Assembly: GCA_913043205.1 (NCBI GenBank)
Contig: CAJWLF010000005.1
Span: 1-64,000, forward strand
Direction: 5' to 3'
DNA: 64,000 nucleotides
Source: an uncultured Chloroflexota bacterium
Lineage (GTDB): Bacteria; Chloroflexota; UBA11872; VXNJ01
Positions 16,388 through 24,351 of this stretch are shown here, one piece after another. The notes beneath the pieces are model-generated. The model was given only the letters and a program-made list of their open reading frames with translations, had not been told where the DNA came from and did no database searches. Each line of letters starts with the position of its first letter. Position 1 is the first letter of the stretch. The translations under genes and the position numbers were made by a program.

Positions 16388-17223
16388 ATCAGAGCAAGCC
16401 GTGCATTATCTGTGTTGCGATTACTGGATCGGTGCCGACAAAGGATAACAACCCGAACATACCTGTATCCATAATGGAGCAGATAGAGAGTACTCAAGAA
16501 GCATTTGAGGCGGGAGCTTCAATTGTGCACTGTCATGTTCGTGATGAAGGCGGAAGGCCTACTTCCGATCCAGACCGATTTTTCCAGCTGAAAGATGGTA
16601 TAAGAAAATACTGTCCAGGAATGATTATTCAATTTTCTACTGGAGGTAGATCAGGTTCAGGGAAGGAAAGGGGAGGCATGTTACATATTGGCCCAGAAAT
16701 GGCGTCACTATCAGTAGGGTCAAATAATTTCCCTAGTCGGGTTTATGAAAACCCTCCTGATCTGGTGGATTGGCTAGCTAGACAAATGCTTGAGCTAGAT
16801 GTGCGGCCGGAAATTGAAGCTTTTGACCTTTCCCATATTCACCAGGCTGCAGCTATGTTTCAGGAAGGGCTAATCAGACATGTTCCTTATATTCAGTTTG
16901 TAATGGGCGTAAAGAACGCAATGCCGGCCGACAGGGATGTTTTTGAATACTATGTGAAAACTGTAGATCGATTACTGCCTGGTGCGGAATGGTGTGGGGC
17001 AGGAATTGGGAGATTCCAGAGAGTCGTAAATGAGTGGTGTGTAGAACTAGGAGGCCATACTAGAACTGGTATGGAAGACAATATTCGAGTGTCGAAGGAG
17101 AAATTGGCCGTTTCTAATGCGGAACTTGTCGAAATAGCCACTGAATTATGCTTTCAATACGGGAGGCCAGTCGCTAGTTGGCAGCAAGCTCGAGAGATAC
17201 TGAAAATCCCACTCAAAACTTGA
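16384..17223 (+). CDS. Beta-keto acid cleavage enzyme family protein (BKACE, DUF849)
   Basis: A 279-residue TIM-barrel protein of the DUF849/BKACE group. Characterised members condense a beta-keto acid with acetyl-CoA and split it into acetoacetate and a CoA ester, using zinc. The opening 'CVAITGSVPTKDNNPNIP' and 'GASIVHCHVRDEGGRPTSD' (zinc ligands H49 and H51) are diagnostic; 'FDLSHIHQAA' and 'GAGIGRFQ' follow. The keto-acid specificity cannot be read by eye. Coupled by a four-base overlap to the preceding epimerase, which suggests that the epimerase feeds it. Confidence 0.88.
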   Translation: MNQSKPCIICVAITGSVPTKDNNPNIPVSIMEQIESTQEAFEAGASIVHCHVRDEGGRPTSDPDRFFQLKDGIRKYCPGMIIQFSTGGRSGSGKERGGMLHIGPEMASLSVGSNNFPSRVYENPPDLVDWLARQMLELDVRPEIEAFDLSHIHQAAAMFQEGLIRHVPYIQFVMGVKNAMPADRDVFEYYVKTVDRLLPGAEWCGAGIGRFQRVVNEWCVELGGHTRTGMEDNIRVSKEKLAVSNAELVEIATELCFQYGRPVASWQQAREILKIPLKT

Positions 17224-17308
17224 AAAGGTTACGTTGCTGCCGGTAAATGATCTATAGCCATACTGGTCACTAATGATTAAATGCAACTCGTGTGGTGCAA
17301 TTACGTAA

Positions 17309-17980
17309 TCAGTGATTCTCTTTGGGCAACCCTTCATAGGCGTCTATGAACTCTCGTATTTTAGTTGTGTCTACCGTGTCAGATTTCATTAGCCTTCCCC
17401 ATGCGGACAGCGATATGTGGGCATCCACAATCCCTGGTCCGGGGGCGATTATCACTTTTTTGTCGGTGTAGGAATTGCCTATTGCCTCTAGGGTTTTGAC
17501 AAGCGATGCGCATTGTTCAGCTTGCGCATCGCAGCTGTATTGCACAATTACCCCTCCTTCATCAAGATTTGCCACTTGTAGTTCATTCGATATTGGTTTC
17601 GAGTGGATGCCCCATGGGGCCAATTTTGCTGTGCGTGCTCCCGATGTCGGAGGTATAGTCAAATATGGCTTGTGAAAATTTGGGCCGTTCGGCACTATCA
17701 CAGCTGGAATTGTAGGCACTTGTTCCCCTGGCGAAGAAGATAGTACTCGATTTAAAACAATGAATTCTACGGGCAGCAATCCGATGAAGACGGCCATCAT
17801 TAGTATTACCCTCCCTCTACCCATAGTAAAAGTTGGCATTCCTTTATTTTTCGATGAGCGCTTGTGAACGGGTTTGTCGGTAGAGTCTTCAGGCTTCGTC
17901 ACTACTGATTCTGCTGATTTACCGTTGGCGATTGAGCGAGCTCTACGTCTCCTTCTGGTACCCACGTTTATTCCTTTCAA
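17309..17980 (-). CDS. DUF3105-like membrane-anchored protein
   Basis: A 223-residue protein with a very basic N-terminus (RRRRRAR), one membrane helix at about 56-78 ('VILMMAVFIGLLPVEFIVL') and an extracytoplasmic domain. That domain has 'IPPTSGARTAKLAPWG' and 'LDEGGVIVQYSCDAQAEQC', close to the 'NPPTSGxHxxxxaxWG' and 'LEHGxVvvyY' signatures of DUF3105. The catalytic-looking histidines of the family are partly lost. Two cysteines (in 'SCDAQAEQC') could form a disulfide. Transcribed divergently from rpsO. Function unknown. Confidence 0.65.
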   Translation of the reverse strand: MKGINVGTRRRRRARSIANGKSAESVVTKPEDSTDKPVHKRSSKNKGMPTFTMGRGRVILMMAVFIGLLPVEFIVLNRVLSSSPGEQVPTIPAVIVPNGPNFHKPYLTIPPTSGARTAKLAPWGIHSKPISNELQVANLDEGGVIVQYSCDAQAEQCASLVKTLEAIGNSYTDKKVIIAPGPGIVDAHISLSAWGRLMKSDTVDTTKIREFIDAYEGLPKENH

Positions 17981-18115
17981 GTCTTTAATAAATAAAAATC
18001 AACTTTATTTTCACAGCCAATGCTATACTCACTGACCAGTTGATGGCGCCCATATGGGTGGTATCTTAGGATTATTCAGACTTAACAAACTTATTTAAAG
18101 GTCCGGGATTTATCA

Positions 18116-18382
18116 TTGTCTTACACCGGTACTAAGCAACAAGCTATAGAGACTCTTCGGGGTCACGATTCTGATACTGGATCTACAGAGGTCCAAATCG
18201 GAGTAATTACTAGCCGTATTGTGCATTTAACAGAACATCTTCAGGAGCATCGTCATGACCACCATTCGCGTCGTGGCCTCCTGTCTCTAGTTGGGAAGCG
18301 TGGTTCACTTCTCCGTTATCTGCGAAATAAGAACCCAGAGAGGTACAAGGAGGTTATACGAATTCTCGAACTGCGCGGCTAA
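18116..18382 (+). CDS. rpsO: 30S ribosomal protein S15
   Basis: An 88-residue S15 of normal length that binds the central domain of 16S rRNA. 'DTGSTEVQIGVITSRIVHLTEHL' region and 'HRHDHHSRRGLLSLVGKR' are the family signature, ending 'RYLRNKNPERYKEVIRILELRG'-type residues. Start is TTG 18116; it follows a weak purine stretch. Followed by pnp after a hairpin, the classical rpsO-pnp order. In other bacteria S15 can repress its own mRNA; the leader here (17981-18115) is long enough but shows no structure I can defend. Confidence 0.97.
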   Translation: MSYTGTKQQAIETLRGHDSDTGSTEVQIGVITSRIVHLTEHLQEHRHDHHSRRGLLSLVGKRGSLLRYLRNKNPERYKEVIRILELRG

Positions 18383-18461
18383 TCAATGATATGACTGCGC
18401 ATGCTAGTCCAAAATCGGACGCTACGTTATTAACCTAGAAATTTAGGCGTGTGCTGGCGTA

Positions 18462-18520
18462 GGAGAGAAGAAGAAGCGTTCCGAGCTTTAATTCTTGGGG
18501 TTTTTCTTCTTCACTCTTCC
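18462..18520 (+). promoter_or_regulatory. rpsO-pnp intercistronic stem-loop
   Basis: GAAGAAGAA (18467-18475) pairs with TTCTTCTTC (18504-18512); GGAGA before it pairs with TCTTCC (18515-18520) with one bulged base. The stem of about 14 bp closes 15 bases before the likely pnp start. In Escherichia coli a stem at this place is cut by RNase III and lets PNPase autoregulate; the same role here is inferred. Confidence 0.5.
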
Positions 18521-18545
18521 CAGACTGGCGCCTGGGAGACTTTTA

Positions 18546-20783
18546 TTGAAAACTCATGTAGAGGCCCAATTAGGGGGCCAGACATTACATATTGAAACAG
18601 GGCAATTTGCCCCGCAAGCAGACGGATCCGTTACGGTTCGTTACGGGGAATTAACATTGCTAAGCACCGCTTGTATGAGCGACAATCCTCGCGAGGGGCT
18701 GGATTTTTTCCCACTATCCTGCGAGTTTGAAGAAAAAACTTATGCTGTTGGTCGTATCCCTGGATCGGTTCTTCGCCGGGAGGCGAGACCACCTGACACA
18801 GCCATACTGACAGCCCGGTTAACAGATAGACCTCTAAGGCCATTGTTCCCCAAGGGAATGGTCAACGATGTTCAAATCATCAACACCTTGTTGGTTTCCG
18901 ATGAAGACAATCAGCCGGATGTGTTGGCTATCGTTGGGGCGTCGACAGCTTTAACAGTGTCGCGGATTCCATTTAACGGGCCTATTGGTGCCGTTCGAGT
19001 CGGTCTAGATGGAGATGGGTTTGTTACAAATCCATCTCGAACTCAGATGGAAGAGCACCCTGATTTGGACCTTGTGGTGGCGGCGAGCGAAGAAGGCATT
19101 GTTATGCTGGAAGCTGGAGCAAAGCAAGTGTCAGATAGCGTAATGTTTGACGCTATCCAGTATGGATATAACGAATGCCAAATTGTCATCAAGCTTCAAC
19201 ATGAACTCAGGGATCAAATTGGGGTTGACAAGGTTGATCCGGTTATCCGAGGGGTGTCGGAGGAACTTGTTTTGAAGGTTGATTCTGTGATCGGCACTAA
19301 GTTGCGATCGGCAGTAATGTTGCGTGACGATGCTCGAGCGGAGGCTATTTCTATAGCCCGTGAGGAAGCGATAGACAATCTTGAGTCACCTGAAATCGAT
19401 TCAGGAGATGTCAAGGGGGCGTTTGATGCCGTGCTCAAGAAGCATACTAGGCAAGCAATTGTGGTTGAAGGTGTGCGTCCGGATGGTCGAAAAGCTGATG
19501 AACTTCGTGCTCTATCTGCTGATGTAGGAGTGCTTCCAAGATTGCATGGTTCAGGTCTATTCCAAAGGGGCCAGACGCAGTCATTGAACGTGGTAACTCT
19601 AGGGAGTGGACGTAATGAACAAAGGGTAGGGATTGACAATTTAGGGCTTGAACCTCCCAAAAGATTTATGCATCACTACAACATGCCGCCATTTGCATCA
19701 GGTGAAGCTTATCCCATGCGAGGGCCACGGCGTCGAGAGATAGGGCACGGATATCTTGCTGAGCGCGCTCTACGAGGAGTCCTGCCTAGTCAGGAAGATT
19801 TCCCTTATACGATAAGAACTGTGTCAGAGATTTTGTCTTCCAACGGATCGACTTCTATGGCAGCTACGACTTCATGTTCGTTGGCCCTGATGGATGCTGG
19901 GGTTCCGATCCTTGCGCCGGTAACCGGGATATCAATCGGTCTTGTTACGGCTGATGGCCATCAACCTGTATTGTTAACTGACATACAAGGGGCTGAGGAC
20001 CATTTTGGGGATATGGATTTTAAAGTGGCTGGTACTCGCGATGGGATCACGGCGATTCAATTGGATATCAAGTTGACTCATATATCTCTTGAAGTAGTAC
20101 GTGGAGCTCTAAGTGCAGGGAATGGTGCGCGTGAAAAGATTTTGGATGTGGTTGAAGGTGCGCTATCAGCTTCGCGACCCGAAGTGGGCGAGTATGCTCC
20201 AAAGATACTTCGCCATGCGATCGATCCGTCAAAAATCGGAGAGATCATTGGTCCAGGAGGGAAGGTCATTAGGCGTCTGGAAGAAGAGAACGAAGTAGAA
20301 ATAAATATTGATGAGGATGGGACGGTCACGGTTGGATCTGTGAAGCAAGATGGGGCTAAGAGAGCGATCCAGATGATTCGAGATATTGTTGGGGACATTG
20401 AGATTGGTCGAACAATAATGGGTAAGGTGGTGCGAGTATTAGATTTTGGAGCGTTTGTCGAAATAGCGCCCGGAAAAGATGGTCTTGTACATATTTCCCA
20501 ATTGGCCGAATACCGTGTAAACAAGGTTGAGGATGTGGTTTCGGTGGGAGACGAGATAATGGTGAAGATCACTGAAGTGGATGATCTGGGTCGTATTAAC
20601 TTGTCTAGAAGAGCGGTGCTAGAGGAGCACGGAGTGGTGCCTGCTAGCGCGGAAAGCAAGAGAGAGGGCGATGGTAATTACCGGGATGATCAGGAGTCTC
20701 CTCGTCGACGAGACCGGCGTGGAGGACGTGGAGGGCGTGGAGGACGTCGTCCTGCACGCGGAGGACGTGACCAAGGCAGGTAA
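18546..20783 (+). CDS. pnp: Polyribonucleotide nucleotidyltransferase (PNPase)
   Basis: About 745 residues: two RNase PH domains around a helical linker, then KH ('IGEIIGPGGKVIRRLEE') and S1 ('GKVVRVLDFGAFVEIAPGKDG'). The second RNase PH core carries 'SNGSTSMAATTSCSLALMDAG'-region motifs for phosphate and metal. PNPase degrades RNA 3' to 5' with phosphate. I place the start at TTG 18546 (MKTHVEAQ...), eight bases after GGGAG; the longer frame from 18495 adds only a hydrophobic stretch and overlaps the leader stem. The protein ends in an Arg/Gly-rich tail of about 25 residues (GGRGGRGG type) not found in the standard enzyme. Confidence 0.96.
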   Translation: MKTHVEAQLGGQTLHIETGQFAPQADGSVTVRYGELTLLSTACMSDNPREGLDFFPLSCEFEEKTYAVGRIPGSVLRREARPPDTAILTARLTDRPLRPLFPKGMVNDVQIINTLLVSDEDNQPDVLAIVGASTALTVSRIPFNGPIGAVRVGLDGDGFVTNPSRTQMEEHPDLDLVVAASEEGIVMLEAGAKQVSDSVMFDAIQYGYNECQIVIKLQHELRDQIGVDKVDPVIRGVSEELVLKVDSVIGTKLRSAVMLRDDARAEAISIAREEAIDNLESPEIDSGDVKGAFDAVLKKHTRQAIVVEGVRPDGRKADELRALSADVGVLPRLHGSGLFQRGQTQSLNVVTLGSGRNEQRVGIDNLGLEPPKRFMHHYNMPPFASGEAYPMRGPRRREIGHGYLAERALRGVLPSQEDFPYTIRTVSEILSSNGSTSMAATTSCSLALMDAGVPILAPVTGISIGLVTADGHQPVLLTDIQGAEDHFGDMDFKVAGTRDGITAIQLDIKLTHISLEVVRGALSAGNGAREKILDVVEGALSASRPEVGEYAPKILRHAIDPSKIGEIIGPGGKVIRRLEEENEVEINIDEDGTVTVGSVKQDGAKRAIQMIRDIVGDIEIGRTIMGKVVRVLDFGAFVEIAPGKDGLVHISQLAEYRVNKVEDVVSVGDEIMVKITEVDDLGRINLSRRAVLEEHGVVPASAESKREGDGNYRDDQESPRRRDRRGGRGGRGGRRPARGGRDQGR

Positions 20784-20812
20784 TCCTCATTACTGGATAT
20801 TAGGGTAGGTAA

Positions 20813-21598
20813 ATGATAGATGTATTAGTGTCAGGTGCTGCGGGCAACATGGGTCGTCAGGTTGTGAGGGCATTAAGCGAGGATGACGGACTCAACTGTG
20901 TCGGTCTTTTTGACCAAGGCTCAATACCGGAACAAGTCATCGATTTAGCACCTAATGCGGAATTGGGTGATTCGTTGTCAACTCTGTTTGATCAATGTTC
21001 GCCGGATGTGATGGTTGACTTTACTGATGTAAGTGCTGGGAATGCCAATATATTGCAAGCTGTGCAAGCAGGCGTATCTACGGTGATCGGCACTACGGGA
21101 TTTTCCCAAGAACAAGTTGGAGAAATTTCAAGCCAGGCCATTGCAAGCAAAATCGGTGTGTTTATGGCGCCGAATTTTGCCTTGGGGGCAGTAATGCTAA
21201 TGCAATTAGCATCTGTTGCTTCGTCTCATTTTGATCATGCTGAAATAATAGAGCTGCATCATAACAATAAGAAAGATGCGCCTTCCGGGACAGCGATGGA
21301 AACGGCACGGCGTATGCTTGAAGCTCGCGGGCGACCATTTAATGACACAGTTACTGAAAAATTTACGCTGGATGGTGCAAGGGGAGGCATGCTTGGTGGA
21401 CTCAACGTACATTCGGTCCGCCTTCCGGGAATGGTTGCTCATCAGGAAGTAATTTTTGGTGGGTTGGGTCAGACGCTGAGCCTTCGGCACGATTCGACTA
21501 GTCGTGAATCATTTATGCCAGGAGTCATACTTGCCGTTAAGCGCGTGCAGGATCTGAATGGGCTCGTAATAGGACTTGAAAAACTTCTGTTTGATTGA
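20813..21598 (+). CDS. dapB: 4-hydroxy-tetrahydrodipicolinate reductase
   Basis: A 261-residue NAD(P)H-dependent reductase in the diaminopimelate-lysine pathway. 'GAAGNMGRQVV' binds the cofactor, 'GTTGFS' and 'APNFALGAVM' line the site, and 'ELHHNNKKDAPSGTA' holds the catalytic His-His and Lys. ATG 20813 is preceded by TAGGGTAGG. It opens the run dapB-asd-dapA on the plus strand, which supplies tetrahydrodipicolinate for peptidoglycan or lysine. dapB lies 29 bases after pnp, so the two may share a transcript. Confidence 0.97.
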   Translation: MIDVLVSGAAGNMGRQVVRALSEDDGLNCVGLFDQGSIPEQVIDLAPNAELGDSLSTLFDQCSPDVMVDFTDVSAGNANILQAVQAGVSTVIGTTGFSQEQVGEISSQAIASKIGVFMAPNFALGAVMLMQLASVASSHFDHAEIIELHHNNKKDAPSGTAMETARRMLEARGRPFNDTVTEKFTLDGARGGMLGGLNVHSVRLPGMVAHQEVIFGGLGQTLSLRHDSTSRESFMPGVILAVKRVQDLNGLVIGLEKLLFD

Positions 21599-21631
21599 AT
21601 ATGAATATTGTTAGCCTGAGGAGAAAAATCA

Positions 21632-22636
21632 GTGTCTGAGCCGCGTGTAGCAGTGGTTGGAGCCACTGGTGCTGTTGGAAACCAATTACTCCGAATACTT
21701 GAGGAGCGCAACTTTGCCATATCGGACTTACGCCTTTTGGCGAGCAAGCGAAGCGCAGGTATAGAAATTGAAGCGTTTGGTGATGTGATATCAGTAAGCG
21801 AATTGCAGGAAGATTCATTTGAGGGGATAGATATAGTCTTTTCGGCTGCGGGTACTGATGTGGCTAGGTGGTTTGCGCCTTATGCTGTCAAAAGCGGGGC
21901 GACTGTTATCGACAAAAGCTCAGCCTGGCGTTATGAAGATGATGTGCCTCTAGTGGTGCCCGAGATTAATGGGCAAGACATAGAATCTCACAAGGGGATA
22001 ATTTCATGTCCGAACTGTTCGACTATACAACTAGTCATGGCCTTAAGCCCTATCCATTTGCGGCATCCTATTCGTCGGGTTATAGCTTCGACCTATCAGG
22101 CTGTATCAGGGGCAGGCGCCTTAGCTATGAAGGAATTGAGGCAACAGACTATTGATATTGCACGGGATGAAGCAACTGAAATTAACGAATTACCACAACA
22201 GATATTGCACAATGTAATTCCCGAAGTTGAAACATTTCGTGAGGAGGATGGTTATACAAGTGAAGAATGGAAGATGGCGGTGGAAACGCGGAAAATTATG
22301 CATGAGCCAAACCTACCCATATCTGCCACCTGTGTTCGAGTGCCCGTTTATCGGGGCCATTCTGAAGCAGTGAATCTTGAGTTCGACCATCCTGTTGATC
22401 CCAACTCGATTCGTCAAGTATTGCAAGAAAGTCCTGGTATTGTGGTCCTGGATGATCCGGCAACTCATACTTATCCTACGCCTTTGATGGTTGAGGGCAA
22501 AGATGAAGTATTAGTGGGTCGTATTAGGCGCGATTCATCTAACCCCAATGGAATTGTGATGTGGGTTGTTGGTGACAATTTGCGAAAAGGCGCTGCCACA
22601 AATGCTGTGCAGATCGCAGAGAATATTGTGCGCTGA
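21632..22636 (+). CDS. asd: Aspartate-semialdehyde dehydrogenase
   Basis: A 334-residue enzyme that reduces aspartyl phosphate to aspartate semialdehyde with NADPH. 'VVGATGAVGNQLLRIL' is the Rossmann loop, 'SCPNCSTIQ' carries the catalytic cysteine, 'YQAVSGAGALAMKEL' follows, and 'RVPVYRGHSEAVN' has the catalytic His and substrate Arg. Length is normal. Start GTG 21632, seven bases after GAGGAG. It lies 33 bases downstream of dapB and about 100 bases upstream of dapA. Confidence 0.97.
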   Translation: MSEPRVAVVGATGAVGNQLLRILEERNFAISDLRLLASKRSAGIEIEAFGDVISVSELQEDSFEGIDIVFSAAGTDVARWFAPYAVKSGATVIDKSSAWRYEDDVPLVVPEINGQDIESHKGIISCPNCSTIQLVMALSPIHLRHPIRRVIASTYQAVSGAGALAMKELRQQTIDIARDEATEINELPQQILHNVIPEVETFREEDGYTSEEWKMAVETRKIMHEPNLPISATCVRVPVYRGHSEAVNLEFDHPVDPNSIRQVLQESPGIVVLDDPATHTYPTPLMVEGKDEVLVGRIRRDSSNPNGIVMWVVGDNLRKGAATNAVQIAENIVR

Positions 22637-22741
22637 TATGCTGGGGTTGCGTTGTGTACTTAATGTGGCCGGTGTAAGGCATCCAATGTGGTGTTTTCGA
22701 CAAGAAACAAGTACTCGGCTTACGAAGGAAGGAGCCTCGTG

Positions 22742-23653
22742 ATGTTGCAATTCGGATCCCTTATAACTGCAATGATTACTCCGTTTTCCGATGACGGTTC
22801 CGTAGATTTGGACTGTTTTGGAAGGCTTGCCGATGGATTAATTGGAGCGGGTAATGATTCTCTTCTGGTGTCAGGTACAACGGGGGAATCTCCTGTCTTG
22901 ACTGAGGCAGAAAGGGCAGACTTGTATAGGGAGGCTGTCAATGTATCATCTGGGCGTGCGAAGGTAATAGCCGGTACGGGTGGATACAATACAGCTGAAA
23001 GTATCCACTTATCAAAACTTGCTGCGTCTTGTGGAGTTGATGGTCTACTACAAGTAGCCCCTTACTACAACAAACCACCTCAAGAAGGTTTATACAAACA
23101 CTTTACGGCGATTGCAAACTCAACGGATTTGCCAAACATTTTGTACAATGTGCCGAGTCGTACCGTGACAAATATAACAGCCAGTACTGTCGCGAGACTT
23201 GCCGAGGTCGACAATATCGTCGGCATAAAAGAAGCTAGTGCGGATTTCGACCAGATAGCTGAAATTATAAGGCTATGCTCGTCAGAGTTTGCGGTTTATA
23301 GTGGAAATGATGGGGATACTTTTCCTATGCTCGCCCTGGGAGGAGTGGGGGTCATTAGCGTGGCAAGCCATGTGGTTAGTGGTGAGATAGCACGGATGAT
23401 AGCTTTATTTTACAAGGGTGATCTTAGTGAAGCTCGGCAGTTGCATTTGGATCTATTGCCGATATTTCGGATTCTTTTCCCTCCAGGATGGAGTAATCCA
23501 ATAGCTGTAAAAGAGGCTGTTAATTTGGCAGGATTTTCAGTTGGGAAGCCTCGATTACCACTAGTCGAATTGCCTGACGACATGAGAGTCGAATTAGATA
23601 AAGTTATGAAAGGGTATTCTCTCGACTCATTTCTTGCCCCGATGGTGGTTTGA
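22742..23653 (+). CDS. dapA: 4-hydroxy-tetrahydrodipicolinate synthase
   Basis: About 303 residues, a TIM-barrel class I aldolase that condenses pyruvate with aspartate semialdehyde. 'MLQFGSLITAMITPF' is the usual N-terminus, 'VSGTTGESPVLTEAE' binds pyruvate, 'YNVPSRTVTN' holds the catalytic tyrosine and arginine, and the Schiff-base lysine is in 'VGIKEASAD'. ATG 22742 (or GTG 22739) is favoured because AAGGAAGGAG lies just upstream; the frame can be extended to 22688 but without a ribosome site. Its stop overlaps the udg start. Confidence 0.97.
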   Translation: MLQFGSLITAMITPFSDDGSVDLDCFGRLADGLIGAGNDSLLVSGTTGESPVLTEAERADLYREAVNVSSGRAKVIAGTGGYNTAESIHLSKLAASCGVDGLLQVAPYYNKPPQEGLYKHFTAIANSTDLPNILYNVPSRTVTNITASTVARLAEVDNIVGIKEASADFDQIAEIIRLCSSEFAVYSGNDGDTFPMLALGGVGVISVASHVVSGEIARMIALFYKGDLSEARQLHLDLLPIFRILFPPGWSNPIAVKEAVNLAGFSVGKPRLPLVELPDDMRVELDKVMKGYSLDSFLAPMVV

Positions 23654-24294
23654 CTCTGACTGACTTGAAAAATGCCGATACTATGGGTGACGTTGCAGCG
23701 ATTATCAGGCAGTGTCGCGATTGCCCTTTGGGAGAGTCCCGTACAAATGCTGTTCCGGGGGCGGGATCTGACCAGGCCTCCGTATTGTTCATTGGAGAAG
23801 CTCCAGGCCTTAAGGAGGATCAACAAGGTGTTCCGTTTGTAGGTAGTGCAGGTAATCTTCTTAATACAATGTTGGACCGTGCTGGGATTAGTCGTGAAAA
23901 TGTGTTCATTACCAATACTATTAAGTGTCGTCCTCCAAACAATCGAGACCCTGAGCAAGTAGAGATAGATACTTGCAAGAAATATCTTCGAAGCCAGATT
24001 GCAAAATTGAACCCCAAGTTGGTGGTTACTTTAGGCAGATTTGCTCTTGAATACTTTTTCCCAGGGGAACGGATTTCGCGCGTGCATGGGGCCCCGAGAC
24101 AGCTAGGTGATCGAACCTATTTGCCCTTGTACCATCCAGCAGCTGCACTGCACAACCCTGGGCTCCGTGATACCCTTCTGGAGGATTTTTTGACCATTGC
24201 GAAGTTGATCAATCCCCTTAGTGTTGCGGGCGGGACAGACAGTTCTAAGAGTAATTCTGTAAAGCCAAGGCCTAAGCAATTGGATCTTTTTTAG
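23650..24294 (+). CDS. udg: Uracil-DNA glycosylase, family 4 (Fe-S type)
   Basis: A 214-residue family 4/5-type UDG that removes uracil from DNA. 'IGEAPGLKEDQQGVPFVGSAG' region holds the GEAPG motif and 'YHPAAALHNP' the second active-site motif. Four cysteines fit the 4Fe-4S cluster: two in 'RQCRDCPLGE', one in 'NTIKCRPP' and one in 'IDTCKKYL'. Start is TTG 23650, overlapping the dapA stop by four bases, so it is translationally coupled to lysine genes without an obvious functional link. Confidence 0.93.
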   Translation: MTLTDLKNADTMGDVAAIIRQCRDCPLGESRTNAVPGAGSDQASVLFIGEAPGLKEDQQGVPFVGSAGNLLNTMLDRAGISRENVFITNTIKCRPPNNRDPEQVEIDTCKKYLRSQIAKLNPKLVVTLGRFALEYFFPGERISRVHGAPRQLGDRTYLPLYHPAAALHNPGLRDTLLEDFLTIAKLINPLSVAGGTDSSKSNSVKPRPKQLDLF

Positions 24295-24351
24295 GTGGAT
24301 TTACATCAAGAATTGGTTTCGACGATAGTCCAGTCTACAAAGACGATTTGA

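Noticed and set aside
18001-18115. S15-binding autoregulatory leader before rpsO
   Set aside because: Length would allow it, but I could not find a pseudoknot or three-way junction convincing enough to report as a feature.
20078-20659. A 193-codon frame opposite pnp
   Set aside because: Antisense shadow of the KH and S1 domains; Ser/Thr/Pro-rich translation without motifs.
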